A stretch of 64,000 bases of DNA from Paraburkholderia lacunae (GTDB lineage: Bacteria; Pseudomonadota; Gammaproteobacteria; Burkholderiales; Burkholderiaceae). The DNA lies in assembly GCF_003353175.1 (NCBI RefSeq), contig NZ_QHKS01000008.1:186001-250000 (forward strand). Reading direction: 5' to 3'. Below the pieces are notes generated by a model. That model was not told the DNA's origin and searched no databases. It saw only the letters and a list, made by a program, of their open reading frames with translations. The translations under genes were made by a program, and so were the position numbers. Positions 52,678 to 60,169 of this stretch are shown here, one piece after another; position 1 is the first letter of the stretch; each line of letters begins with the position of its first letter.

Positions 52678-53295
52678 CTACCGTATCAACTGACGCACAC
52701 CCAGCGCGACGATCAGGCCGCCGCACGCGCGATCGATCCACGCCTTGCTGCGCCGATACGCCGCCGCAATCCGCGAGTGCGACAGCGTCAGCGCAACGAA
52801 TCCGTACCAGCTGCTCGCAACCACACAGACCATGCCGAGCATTGCCGCGAACGTCCCGACGCTCACGTGTGCCGGCGCAGCGGCAGAGAAGACGGCGGCA
52901 AAGAAGGCCATCGATTTCGGATTCGCGATGTTGGTCGCGAAGCCTTGCGCGAACGCCTGGCGAAAGCCGCCCGCCGATACGCTCAGGCTGTGCGCCGGTT
53001 TGCCCGCTGAAGCGTTCGCGATCAGACGTCCGCCGAACCAGATCAGGTAGCCGGCACCGGCCAACTTGACCGCCAGCGCCAGCCACGGAAATGCGGCGAA
53101 GACAATGCCGACGCCGAGAATCGCGCAACTCGCCCAGAACAGGTTGACCAGCACGATGCCGGCGACCATCGCCAGCGCCTCGAGCCGCGTCGCCGACGCC
53201 GCTTTATGCGCGACCGCCACGAAGTTCGGACCGGGGATCACCACGCCGGCCACGTACACGGAGAACACGCCAAGAACCGCAGACCCGTCAATCAC
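52678..53295 (-). CDS. LysE/RhtB-family amino acid exporter
   Basis: A 205-residue inner-membrane protein with about six helices. IDGSAVLGVFSVYVAGVVIP followed by GPNFVAV is the family's first-helix motif, and GFATNIANPKSMAFFAAVFS is the second conserved region. The exported amino acid is unknown. Start GTG at 53295 follows AAAGGAG. It converges with the sigma-factor gene. Confidence 0.9.
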   Translation of the reverse strand: MIDGSAVLGVFSVYVAGVVIPGPNFVAVAHKAASATRLEALAMVAGIVLVNLFWASCAILGVGIVFAAFPWLALAVKLAGAGYLIWFGGRLIANASAGKPAHSLSVSAGGFRQAFAQGFATNIANPKSMAFFAAVFSAAAPAHVSVGTFAAMLGMVCVVASSWYGFVALTLSHSRIAAAYRRSKAWIDRACGGLIVALGVRQLIR

Positions 53296-53362
53296 ACCTC
53301 GCTCCTTTATTCACTCGACGCAGCCACTGAATGTGCCTGCTGTTTGCCCGCCGCCGCGTGCA

Positions 53363-53941
53363 TCACGCCGAGAGAAACGCCCAGGCGCCCATCAGCACGC
53401 CTGCCGTCGCAACGCCGAACGACAGATTGCGCAGCCACGTCTTGCGCGTGAGCAACGTGATCGCGCTCAATGCGATGGCGACCTGGATCAGCGTGGTGGC
53501 CTGCGCCCAGCGATGATGACCATGCAGAAGCGCCTCGCTTTTAGCGTCGTTTTGCACGACTTCTTTTTCGATCTCTTCAGCCTTCGCGCGGATCGGCTCT
53601 TTCTGCTGCGTGTATTTTTCGACGTCGGCGACGAACTTGGCGTGCGCTTGCGCATTGCCGCCCGACAGCGCCGCGCCGAGTTCAGCGAGATTCTGCTTCT
53701 CGCCCTTGGCCTGGTAGTAACTCCATTGATTCGACGCCTCGGTCTTCTTGATGGCGGCTTCGTTCTTGTAGTAGAGCGCCAGGTTTTCGCTATTGCCGCT
53801 CTGGTACGCGCACAGCGCGCCGATTGTCGCGAGGATCGCCGTCATCACGGCCATGCGGCTCGCGAAAGGATCGTCGTCGTGGTGGCCGGCATGTTCGACC
53901 GCATGGTCGTGTGGGCCATGCACTTCATATTCGTCAGGCAT
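53363..53941 (-). CDS. DUF4337 membrane protein
   Basis: A 192-residue protein. A His-rich cytoplasmic start (HGPHDHAVEHAGHHDDDPF) is followed by a helix (MAVMTAILATIGALCAYQSG), a coiled-coil-like charged middle (EKEVVQNDAKSEALLHGHHR) and two C-terminal helices. The pattern, with SNQWSYYQAKGEKQNLAELG, is that of DUF4337, whose role is unknown. GGAGA precedes the ATG. Confidence 0.85.
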   Translation of the reverse strand: MPDEYEVHGPHDHAVEHAGHHDDDPFASRMAVMTAILATIGALCAYQSGNSENLALYYKNEAAIKKTEASNQWSYYQAKGEKQNLAELGAALSGGNAQAHAKFVADVEKYTQQKEPIRAKAEEIEKEVVQNDAKSEALLHGHHRWAQATTLIQVAIALSAITLLTRKTWLRNLSFGVATAGVLMGAWAFLSA

Positions 53942-54206
53942 CTGATTCTCCGAGGCAAAGCTTTTCTTGTATTCCGGACGGCGCTCGCTGACGCGAACCG
54001 GCCGCGGGCATCGACGCCCGTGCGGCGCGACCTTCCGGAGGCCTCAATCTTAGCGTGAGGCGCCCGGCGATGGGAAAGGCATCGCCGTTTTGCGCAGCAT
54101 AGCGTGAGGTGCAGGCCGCTTGTCGATGCCCCGCTGATATCATCCCACGCACCCCTTCAACGCATCAGCGCCGCCAAGCATCCCTACCCAATCACTCGCT
54201 CCTTCG

Positions 54207-54743
54207 ATGCCCACCCATCCCACGCTCCTCACCACCGACCGTCTGATCATGCGTCCGCACACGCGCGACGATTTCCTCGAGAGCTATGCGATGTGGTCCG
54301 ATCCCGAGGTGATCCGCTACATCGGCGGCAAGCCTTTCACGCGTGAGGAAGTCTGGGCGCGCCTGCTGCGTTACGCCGGACATTGGGCGATGCTGGGTTA
54401 CGGCTACTGGGTGGTTCGGGACAAGGAGAGCGGCCGCTTCCTCGGCGAAGTCGGCTTTGCCGACTATCACCGGGAGATCGAACCTTCGCTGATGGGCACG
54501 CCGGAGATCGGCTGGGCCCTGGACCCGGCCGTGCATGGCCGCGGCTACGCGACCGAAGCCGTGCGCGCCGCGCTGAGTTGGGCCGACCGGCAGTGGCCGG
54601 ACGCCGAAACCGCCTGCATCATCGCGCCGGACAATCTTCCGTCGCTGCGCGTTGCGCACAAATGCGGCTATCGCGAGCGGCTTCGCACGACGTACAAAGG
54701 CAAGCCGACCATCGTCTTGCGGCGCGCGGCAGGCGTGGTTTGA
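54207..54743 (+). CDS. GNAT family N-acetyltransferase (RimJ/RimL-like)
   Basis: A 178-residue acetyltransferase starting MPTHPTLLTTDRLIMRPHTR. Motif A reads EIGWALDPAVHGRGYATEAV near residue 105, followed by ETACIIAPDNLPSLRVAHKC. The substrate is unknown; the RimJ/RimL group modifies protein N-termini or small amines. It converges with the GNAT gene at 54789, 45 bases away. Confidence 0.88.
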   Translation: MPTHPTLLTTDRLIMRPHTRDDFLESYAMWSDPEVIRYIGGKPFTREEVWARLLRYAGHWAMLGYGYWVVRDKESGRFLGEVGFADYHREIEPSLMGTPEIGWALDPAVHGRGYATEAVRAALSWADRQWPDAETACIIAPDNLPSLRVAHKCGYRERLRTTYKGKPTIVLRRAAGVV

Positions 54744-54788
54744 ATCGTCGCGCGCCGTGCGGGTTGTGTGTCATTGCCGGCTCGCGGC

Positions 54789-55529
54789 TTATTGATCACC
54801 CTCACTCTCCGCCGCTCGCCGTTGCGCGATCAGATCCGCCAGCCGTTCGATCTGCTGACCGTGCGCGTCGAAGTTGCCGGCATCGAGCCAACGTGCGTAG
54901 CACGCACGCAGCGCGGGCCATTCCCCGTCGAGCATCGAGAACCACGCGGTATCGCGATTGCGTTGGCGATATACGATCGCCTGGCGGAAGATGCCTTCGA
55001 AGGTGAATCCATAGCGCAGCGCCGCCGTGCGTGACGGGCCGTTCAGCGAGTCGCACTTCCATTCGAAGCGGCGATAGCCGAGCTCGCCGAACACGTGGTT
55101 CATCAGCAGGAACATCGCTTCGGTGGCGATGCGGGTGCGCTTCAGGCGCGGCGAGTACGTGACGTGCCCGACTTCGATCACGCCGTTCGCGGGGTCGATA
55201 CGCATCAGCGCCAGGGTGCCGACGGCCTTGCCGGTCGCCAGATCGATCACCGCATAGTGCAGCGGATCGGCCGACGCCGCCGCGCGCGTCAGATGCTCGC
55301 GATACGCGGCGAGGCTCTCGAACGGTCCGACGTTCAGATAGGTCCAGTCGCGGGCATCGGTGGCCGAACTGTATGCGTCGTAGAGGTCTTCGGCGTGACG
55401 TTCGACGTCCACCGGTTCGAGCCGGCAATAGCGGCCCACCAGCGGCTCGCGGGCGGGCGCCCGCGCACCGTTCCAGCCCGGCACCGGGGCGCCGACCGGC
55501 TGGTCGAACGCGTTACGTGTGGGTTCCAT
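54789..55529 (-). CDS. GNAT family N-acetyltransferase, longer RimL-type
   Basis: A 246-residue acetyltransferase. The core shows REPLVGRYCRLEPVDVERHA, IEVGHVTYSPRLKRTRIATE and GYRRFEWKCDSLNGPSRTAA, the pattern of proteins annotated as RimL-like. AGGAGA precedes the ATG. It is divergent from the MocR regulator at 55634, with about 100 AT-richer bases between, and is the likely target of that regulator. Confidence 0.87.
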   Translation of the reverse strand: MEPTRNAFDQPVGAPVPGWNGARAPAREPLVGRYCRLEPVDVERHAEDLYDAYSSATDARDWTYLNVGPFESLAAYREHLTRAAASADPLHYAVIDLATGKAVGTLALMRIDPANGVIEVGHVTYSPRLKRTRIATEAMFLLMNHVFGELGYRRFEWKCDSLNGPSRTAALRYGFTFEGIFRQAIVYRQRNRDTAWFSMLDGEWPALRACYARWLDAGNFDAHGQQIERLADLIAQRRAAESEGDQ

Positions 55530-55633
55530 GTCTGCTCTCCTTGTTCACTCGGTCGATTGTCTGAGAGAACAATACGACAAACGTGGTATGTTAAAAAGAT
55601 CCAGTCTCGCCGCATTTGATAGGTCCAGCATCC

Positions 55634-57160
55634 ATGATCGAGATCATTGGTCCGCTCATTCATTCAGCCAGCGCGCCAGCCGCCTCGCCGTCCACCGCGA
55701 GTCGTACGGATACCGGCGCTGCCGCCGCCGGCGACAAACCGGCGCCGCTGCAAAAGCAGCTGATCGAGCGCTTGCAGCAGGCGATTCTGACCGGGCGTCT
55801 GCCGGCGGGCTCGCTGCTACCGTCGTCGCGTTTGCTGGCGGCGGAGATGGGGGTGTCGCGCAATACGGTCGTGATTGCCTACGAGCATCTCGCCGCGGTC
55901 GGTTATGTCGTCGCCGACAAGAAGGGCACGCGCGTGAGCCCGCTCTCCAGCCCAACCGCGCGCGGCGAACATCAGGTGCAGCCCGCTGCGCCGGAGGCGT
56001 TCTATGCCACGCGTGTCGGACAATTCGGCGCCACGCGCACGCATGCCGACAACACCTTGCCGCTGACGCCAGGCACGCCCGCGCTGGATCGCTTTCCGCT
56101 CGGCGCGTGGCGGCGCGCGCTCGAACGCTCGATGGAACGCGCATTGCCGCTTGCGCTCGGTTACGGCGCGCCGGCCGGCGAGCCGGCGCTGCGCGAGGCG
56201 ATCGCTACCCATCTGCGCGTGTCGCGCGGCGTCCGCTGCGACGGCTCGCAGGTGGTGATCACCGAAGGTGCGCAGGAAGCGCTGAACCTGTGCGTGCGGC
56301 TTTTCACCGATCCGGGCGACATCGCCTGGGTCGAGGATCCCGGCTATCGCGGTGCGAAGGCGGCGTTCAATCTCGGCGATCTGACCACGCTGCCGATGCC
56401 GGTCGATCTCGAAGGCATGGCGGTGCCGGCGGACGCATGGCGCGCGCATCCGCCGAAGCTGATCTACACGTCGCCCGCGCATCAGTATCCGACCGGGGCG
56501 GTGCTGTCGGTGGCGCGGCGGCTGGAGCTGATCGCGCAGGCGCGCCGCAGCGGCGCGTGGCTGATCGAAGACGACTACGACGGCGAATTCCGCCACACCG
56601 GCGAGCCGATCGCCAGCATGCAGGGGCTGGTGCCGGACGCACCGGTGTTGTACGTGGGCTCGTTCAGCAAAACGATGTTTCCGGCGCTGCGCATCGGCTT
56701 CGTGGTGCTGCCGGGCGCGATCGCCGAGCAGGCGGCGGTCGCGTTGCAGGAGATGCTGCGCGGCGGGCATCGTCTGGAGCAACTGGCGTTGGCGCATTTC
56801 ATCGAAAGCGGGGAGTTCGGACGGCATCTGGGCCGCATGCGGCGCCTCTATCGGGAACGGCAACAGGCGCTACGCGATGCGCTGACCACGCATTTCGAGC
56901 CGTCGCAGATTCTCGGCGGCAATTGCGGCATGCATCTGACGCTTCGTCTGCCGCCTCGCATCCCGGATCGGCTGCTCGCTGAACGCGCGCTTGCAGCGCG
57001 GCTCAATCCTCGGGCGTTGTCCGGTTTCGCGTTGCAGCCTCGCGACGAGACGAACGGGCTCGTGATCGGCTACGGCAACACGTCAGCCGAACAACTGGCG
57101 CCCGCGATCGCTGTATTGGCCGGCCTGATGGGCGAAATGGCGGGTGCACGCGTCGCGTAA
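55634..57160 (+). CDS. MocR/PdxR-type regulator
   Basis: A 508-residue protein with a GntR winged helix (LQKQLIERLQQAILTGRLPA, LLAAEMGVSRNTVVIAYEHL, about residues 40-95) and a PLP-dependent aminotransferase domain (GAQEALNLCVRLFTDPGD, VGSFSKTMFPALRIGFVVLP). It parallels the regulator at 11642-13132: each is divergent from a GNAT gene. The frame opens six codons earlier at a TTG; the ATG at 55634 is preferred. Confidence 0.88.
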   Translation: MIEIIGPLIHSASAPAASPSTASRTDTGAAAAGDKPAPLQKQLIERLQQAILTGRLPAGSLLPSSRLLAAEMGVSRNTVVIAYEHLAAVGYVVADKKGTRVSPLSSPTARGEHQVQPAAPEAFYATRVGQFGATRTHADNTLPLTPGTPALDRFPLGAWRRALERSMERALPLALGYGAPAGEPALREAIATHLRVSRGVRCDGSQVVITEGAQEALNLCVRLFTDPGDIAWVEDPGYRGAKAAFNLGDLTTLPMPVDLEGMAVPADAWRAHPPKLIYTSPAHQYPTGAVLSVARRLELIAQARRSGAWLIEDDYDGEFRHTGEPIASMQGLVPDAPVLYVGSFSKTMFPALRIGFVVLPGAIAEQAAVALQEMLRGGHRLEQLALAHFIESGEFGRHLGRMRRLYRERQQALRDALTTHFEPSQILGGNCGMHLTLRLPPRIPDRLLAERALAARLNPRALSGFALQPRDETNGLVIGYGNTSAEQLAPAIAVLAGLMGEMAGARVA

Positions 57161-57383
57161 GTTTTTACGTTTGTCCGCGCAGCCGATGTCGCGCTATCGT
57201 GTCGTTCATGCGCGGTGATTCGCCAGGTGCGCGACGTTGGCGAATCGCCCGCAGGTCATGCTCAGCGCGCGCCGCGCTGCAACATCGCGGAAAGGATGCG
57301 CGCGTACGCCGGGCCGCTGCCGGGCGCGGGCATGAAGAATGCGGTTGTGGTTATCTATGACGATTTTTCCGACCGGAGAAGAC

Positions 57384-57716
57384 ATGAAGGAAATCGAACC
57401 GACACCGTGGTTTGAGCTTGCCGTCCATACGCCCGTTCGTGAAGGCTGGTACGAAGTGCAGTTGACGAGCGGGGACACGGCATTTGCGAAATTTGGCGAC
57501 GGCGTATGGACCGAAAAACCGTTGCTGGTCTTCACGCACTGGCGCGGCCTGTCCGCCGATCCGGCGAGCGTTCCGGCTGGCGAGGCGGAGTCGATCGGCG
57601 CGGAGGCCACCGCGGCGCAAGGCGTGCGTGCCGCCTGGAACGCGTTCTTCCCCGGGCTCGGCGAAGAACAGCACAAACCGTTGGACGCGCTGCCCAACGG
57701 CAAAGCTCCGCATTGA
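57384..57716 (+). CDS. hypothetical protein, 110 residues
   Basis: A soluble protein starting MKEIEPTPWFELAVHTPVRE with GWYEVQLTSGDTAFAKFGDG, a beta-rich fold, and FTHWRGLSADP. I do not recognise the family. GGAGAAGAC precedes the ATG. It stands alone, between the MocR gene and a racemase remnant. Confidence 0.7.
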   Translation: MKEIEPTPWFELAVHTPVREGWYEVQLTSGDTAFAKFGDGVWTEKPLLVFTHWRGLSADPASVPAGEAESIGAEATAAQGVRAAWNAFFPGLGEEQHKPLDALPNGKAPH

Positions 57717-57862
57717 TAGCAACCCGCGCGGCGGCCTCGCGGCTGCCGCCTTGAATCCGCCGGGGCCTTCAGCTCCGCTTCAACGCTTCGGCAGCCAGTT
57801 TGCCGATGTCCCTGTCGATGTCCGGCGTCTCACTTGACGATGTACTCGGCGAACATCGCGGT

Positions 57863-58183
57863 TCAGATCAGAAGCGTGGCCGCTGGAACGGCGGCGGCGA
57901 GGCCGGTGGCCGGGCTGGTCAGCGGTTTCTCGCCGCGCGTGACCAACGCGCTCGCGCCTGCCATCGAGGCTTGCGCCAGTGCCACGACATGCGCGCCGTT
58001 TTCGTAAGCGGCGTCCACGGCGGCGGCGACCGAAGACAGATAACCCGCCGTATCGCCCGCCTTGAAGCGGCTCCAGGCACCGTCGACCTTCGAGCGGCCC
58101 GTGCGCGCGGCCCGTTCGAGCGCCGTGCGTGACGGCGGCGTCAACAACGCCGCGCGTACCTCGCTACAATCGACGTCGTTCAT
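57863..58183 (-). pseudogene. 3' fragment of an Asp/Glu-racemase-superfamily protein
   Basis: The minus strand reads DTAGYLSSVAAAVDAAYENG, then AHVVALAQASMAGASALVTR and PLTSPATGLAAAV. This resembles the C-terminal helix and the AQASMAG motif of the Asp/Glu/hydantoin racemase superfamily. The first half of the domain is missing. An ATG at 58183 exists but has no ribosome site and lies 18 bases from the divergent flavin reductase start. Confidence 0.55.
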
Positions 58184-58200
58184 TGACGCGGAAAGGACGT

Positions 58201-58785
58201 ATGAAAGGCACTCGAGAAGCCGTGGCATTGCCGCGGGCGACGCAGTTACTGAATCATGGACCGGTCACGATCATCACCAGCGCGCACGACGGGCGTTCGA
58301 ACGTGATGGCCGCATCGTGGGCGATGCCGCTCGATTTCAATCCGCCGAAGGTGGTGGTGGTCGTGGACAGCCGCACGCTGACGCGGCAACTGATCGACGC
58401 GAGCGGCGTGTTCGGGCTGCAACTGCCGAGCCGCGGTTTTGCCGCGCAAACGCTCGCGGTGGGGTCGAACGCGGGCGCCGGACTCGACAAGTTCGCCGCC
58501 TTCGACCTCGAAACTTTCCCCGCGCAAAACATCGACGTACCGATGCTGGCCGGCTGCATCACGTGGATGGAATGCAAGGTGATTCCGGACGACAGCCAGC
58601 GGCACGATCTGATCATTGGCGAAGTCGTGGCGGCGTACGCGGATAGTCGCGTGTATTCGAACAACCGCTGGCACTTCGGCGACGATCCGGATCTGCGAAC
58701 GTGTCACTACGTGGCGGGCGGGACGTTTTTTGCCACCGGCGACGCGTTCGAAGTCGCGCCAGTGGCAAGCGGCGCGATGGGATAG
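58201..58785 (+). CDS. flavin reductase-like (DIM6/NtaB) protein
   Basis: A 194-residue flavoprotein. GPVTIITSAHDGRSNVMAAS, the GLQLPSRGFAAQT stretch and WMECKVIPDDSQRHDLIIGE match the flavin-reductase-like FMN-binding split-barrel domain. Such enzymes reduce flavin for monooxygenases or act as oxidoreductases themselves; no partner is adjacent. GGAAAGGA precedes the ATG at 58201. Confidence 0.88.
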   Translation: MKGTREAVALPRATQLLNHGPVTIITSAHDGRSNVMAASWAMPLDFNPPKVVVVVDSRTLTRQLIDASGVFGLQLPSRGFAAQTLAVGSNAGAGLDKFAAFDLETFPAQNIDVPMLAGCITWMECKVIPDDSQRHDLIIGEVVAAYADSRVYSNNRWHFGDDPDLRTCHYVAGGTFFATGDAFEVAPVASGAMG

Positions 58786-58832
58786 TTAGCGGTTAGCAGC
58801 AGCGAGGCGCGCGCGTGTCCTGACCGCGAGCC

Positions 58833-59318
58833 TCACGCCCCGCCATCGGCAAACGCCTTGAGTGCGTCGCCCGCCAACCGGTAGCGGACCCACTCGCTCT
58901 GCGCGCTCGCGCCGATCGATTCGTAGAAACCGATGGCCGGCTCGTTCCAGTCGAGCACGCTCCATTCGAAGCGGCCGCAGCCCGTGTCGCATGCAAGGCG
59001 GGCGAGGTGGCGCAGCATCTGTTTGCCCGCGCCGCTGCCGCGCGATTTCGGCGATACGTACAGGTCTTCGAGATAAAGCCCTTGTTTGCCGAGCCACGTC
59101 GAATAAGAAAAGAAGTAGACGCAGAAGCCGATGGGTTCGCCGTTCATCTCGCAGATCAAAGCCTTCGCGGCCGATTCGGCTGAAAACAGGCTTGCTTCGA
59201 TATCGCCGACGGTAGCCACAACCTCGTGCTCCGCTTTCTCATACACCGCGAGTTCGGTGATGAAGCGCAGAATCAGCGCGGCGTCGGAAGTGTGGGCGGG
59301 ACGGATGTGGATGGTCAA
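58833..59318 (-). CDS. GNAT family N-acetyltransferase (diamine/SSAT-like)
   Basis: A 161-residue acetyltransferase. RPAHTSDAALILRFITELAV, LEDLYVSPKSRGSGAGKQML (motif A, near residue 88) and RFEWSVLDWNEPAIGFYESI match the spermidine/diamine acetyltransferase group. The frame begins with TTG at 59318 and no ATG is available nearby. It converges with the flavin reductase gene. Confidence 0.85.
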   Translation of the reverse strand: MTIHIRPAHTSDAALILRFITELAVYEKAEHEVVATVGDIEASLFSAESAAKALICEMNGEPIGFCVYFFSYSTWLGKQGLYLEDLYVSPKSRGSGAGKQMLRHLARLACDTGCGRFEWSVLDWNEPAIGFYESIGASAQSEWVRYRLAGDALKAFADGGA

Positions 59319-59488
59319 GGTAAGGTGCTCGGTCGGTGTGAAATGTCGATCGAAGTTTCGCGCGTAGGCATCGGCTTCGAAGCGCCGGCTTCGGATCAGT
59401 CCTGCATCGTATCGTTTATCCTGCTGTCCTGGCCAGCGAACGGCCGGTTCCCGACGATATTTAGCAAGCTAACGCGTGAGGTTGTTCA

Positions 59489-59884
59489 ATGAAGCGAGCG
59501 TCGATTCTGGCCGTGACATGCCTATGGATGAGCAGCGCGGCCCATGCGGAGAACATGGATTGCAAGAACGCATCCGATCAACTCTCGCTCAACCGTTGCG
59601 CGGACATCGAATACCAGGCCGCCGATCAGAAACTGAACGACATCTACAGCAAGCTGCTGAAGAAAGTCAGTCCGCACGGCAAGCCTCGTTTGCAGAAAGC
59701 CGAGCGTGCATGGGTCGCATACCGCGACGTTCAATGCGATTTCCTCGCGTCGTCGCCGTCCCCGTACAGCGCGCAGCCGATGATTCATGCGTACTGCCTG
59801 AGCCGTCTGACGCAAGCGCAAACCAAACTGCTCGACGAGCAATTGCACTGCCAGGAAGGGGATATCGGCTGCGGTCAACAGTAA
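59489..59884 (+). CDS. exported LprI-like (DUF1311) protein
   Basis: A 131-residue periplasmic protein. Signal peptide MKRASILAVTCLWMSSAAHA, then ENMDCKNASDQLSLNRCADI, YQAADQKLNDIYSKLLKK and AERAWVAYRDVQCDFLASS, the Cys-paired pattern of DUF1311/LprI, some members of which inhibit lysozyme. GTGAGG precedes the ATG. The synthetase leader begins 68 bases after its stop. Confidence 0.85.
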   Translation: MKRASILAVTCLWMSSAAHAENMDCKNASDQLSLNRCADIEYQAADQKLNDIYSKLLKKVSPHGKPRLQKAERAWVAYRDVQCDFLASSPSPYSAQPMIHAYCLSRLTQAQTKLLDEQLHCQEGDIGCGQQ

Positions 59885-59952
59885 TGCTTGAAGCACGCCA
59901 CGAGTGGCAAGCAAGATTGACGCGCCACTGCAAAATCGTTTACTGTCGATCC

Positions 59953-60039
59953 ATGGACTTCCACTCGATTCCCTTCGCTGCCGTCACCACCACGACGACC
60001 ACCTTCACAGGCGGGTCGTCTGGAGGTTGCACGCGTTAG
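59953..60039 (+). CDS. Thr-rich attenuation leader peptide of the threonyl-tRNA synthetase gene
   Basis: A 28-codon ORF reads MDFHSIPFAAVTTTTTTFTG followed by GSSGGCTR and a stop. Eight of 28 residues are Thr, six of them consecutive (residues 12-17, codons ACC ACC ACG ACG ACC ACC). This is the layout of E. coli ThrL. It precedes a strong hairpin and a threonyl-tRNA synthetase gene on the same strand, so ribosome stalling at Thr codons when charged tRNA-Thr is scarce could control read-through. The ribosome site is weak. Confidence 0.75.
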   Translation: MDFHSIPFAAVTTTTTTFTGGSSGGCTR

Positions 60040-60112
60040 AAGCGCGAAGCTGTGGCAAACCACCAAAGGCCCCGCCGGAAACGGACGGGGCCTTTGGCGC
60101 TTCTGGACCTCC
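60038..60112 (+). promoter_or_regulatory. attenuator stem-loop region before the threonyl-tRNA synthetase gene
   Basis: A perfect 12-bp stem CCAAAGGCCCCG / CGGGGCCTTTGG (60063-60074, 60086-60097) encloses an 11-base loop. Outside it, AGAAGCGC (60038-60045, overlapping the leader stop) can pair with GCGCTTCT (60097-60104), and GGAGGT inside the leader (60022-60027) can pair with ACCTCC (60107-60112). Leader translation could therefore decide between structures. No U run follows the main stem, so Rho or a pausing mechanism may be needed. Confidence 0.65.
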
Positions 60113-60169
60113 GTTTGCGGCATCAATCCGCGGTATCCATCCGCGGTATCAATCAAACGGAGCGTGACT

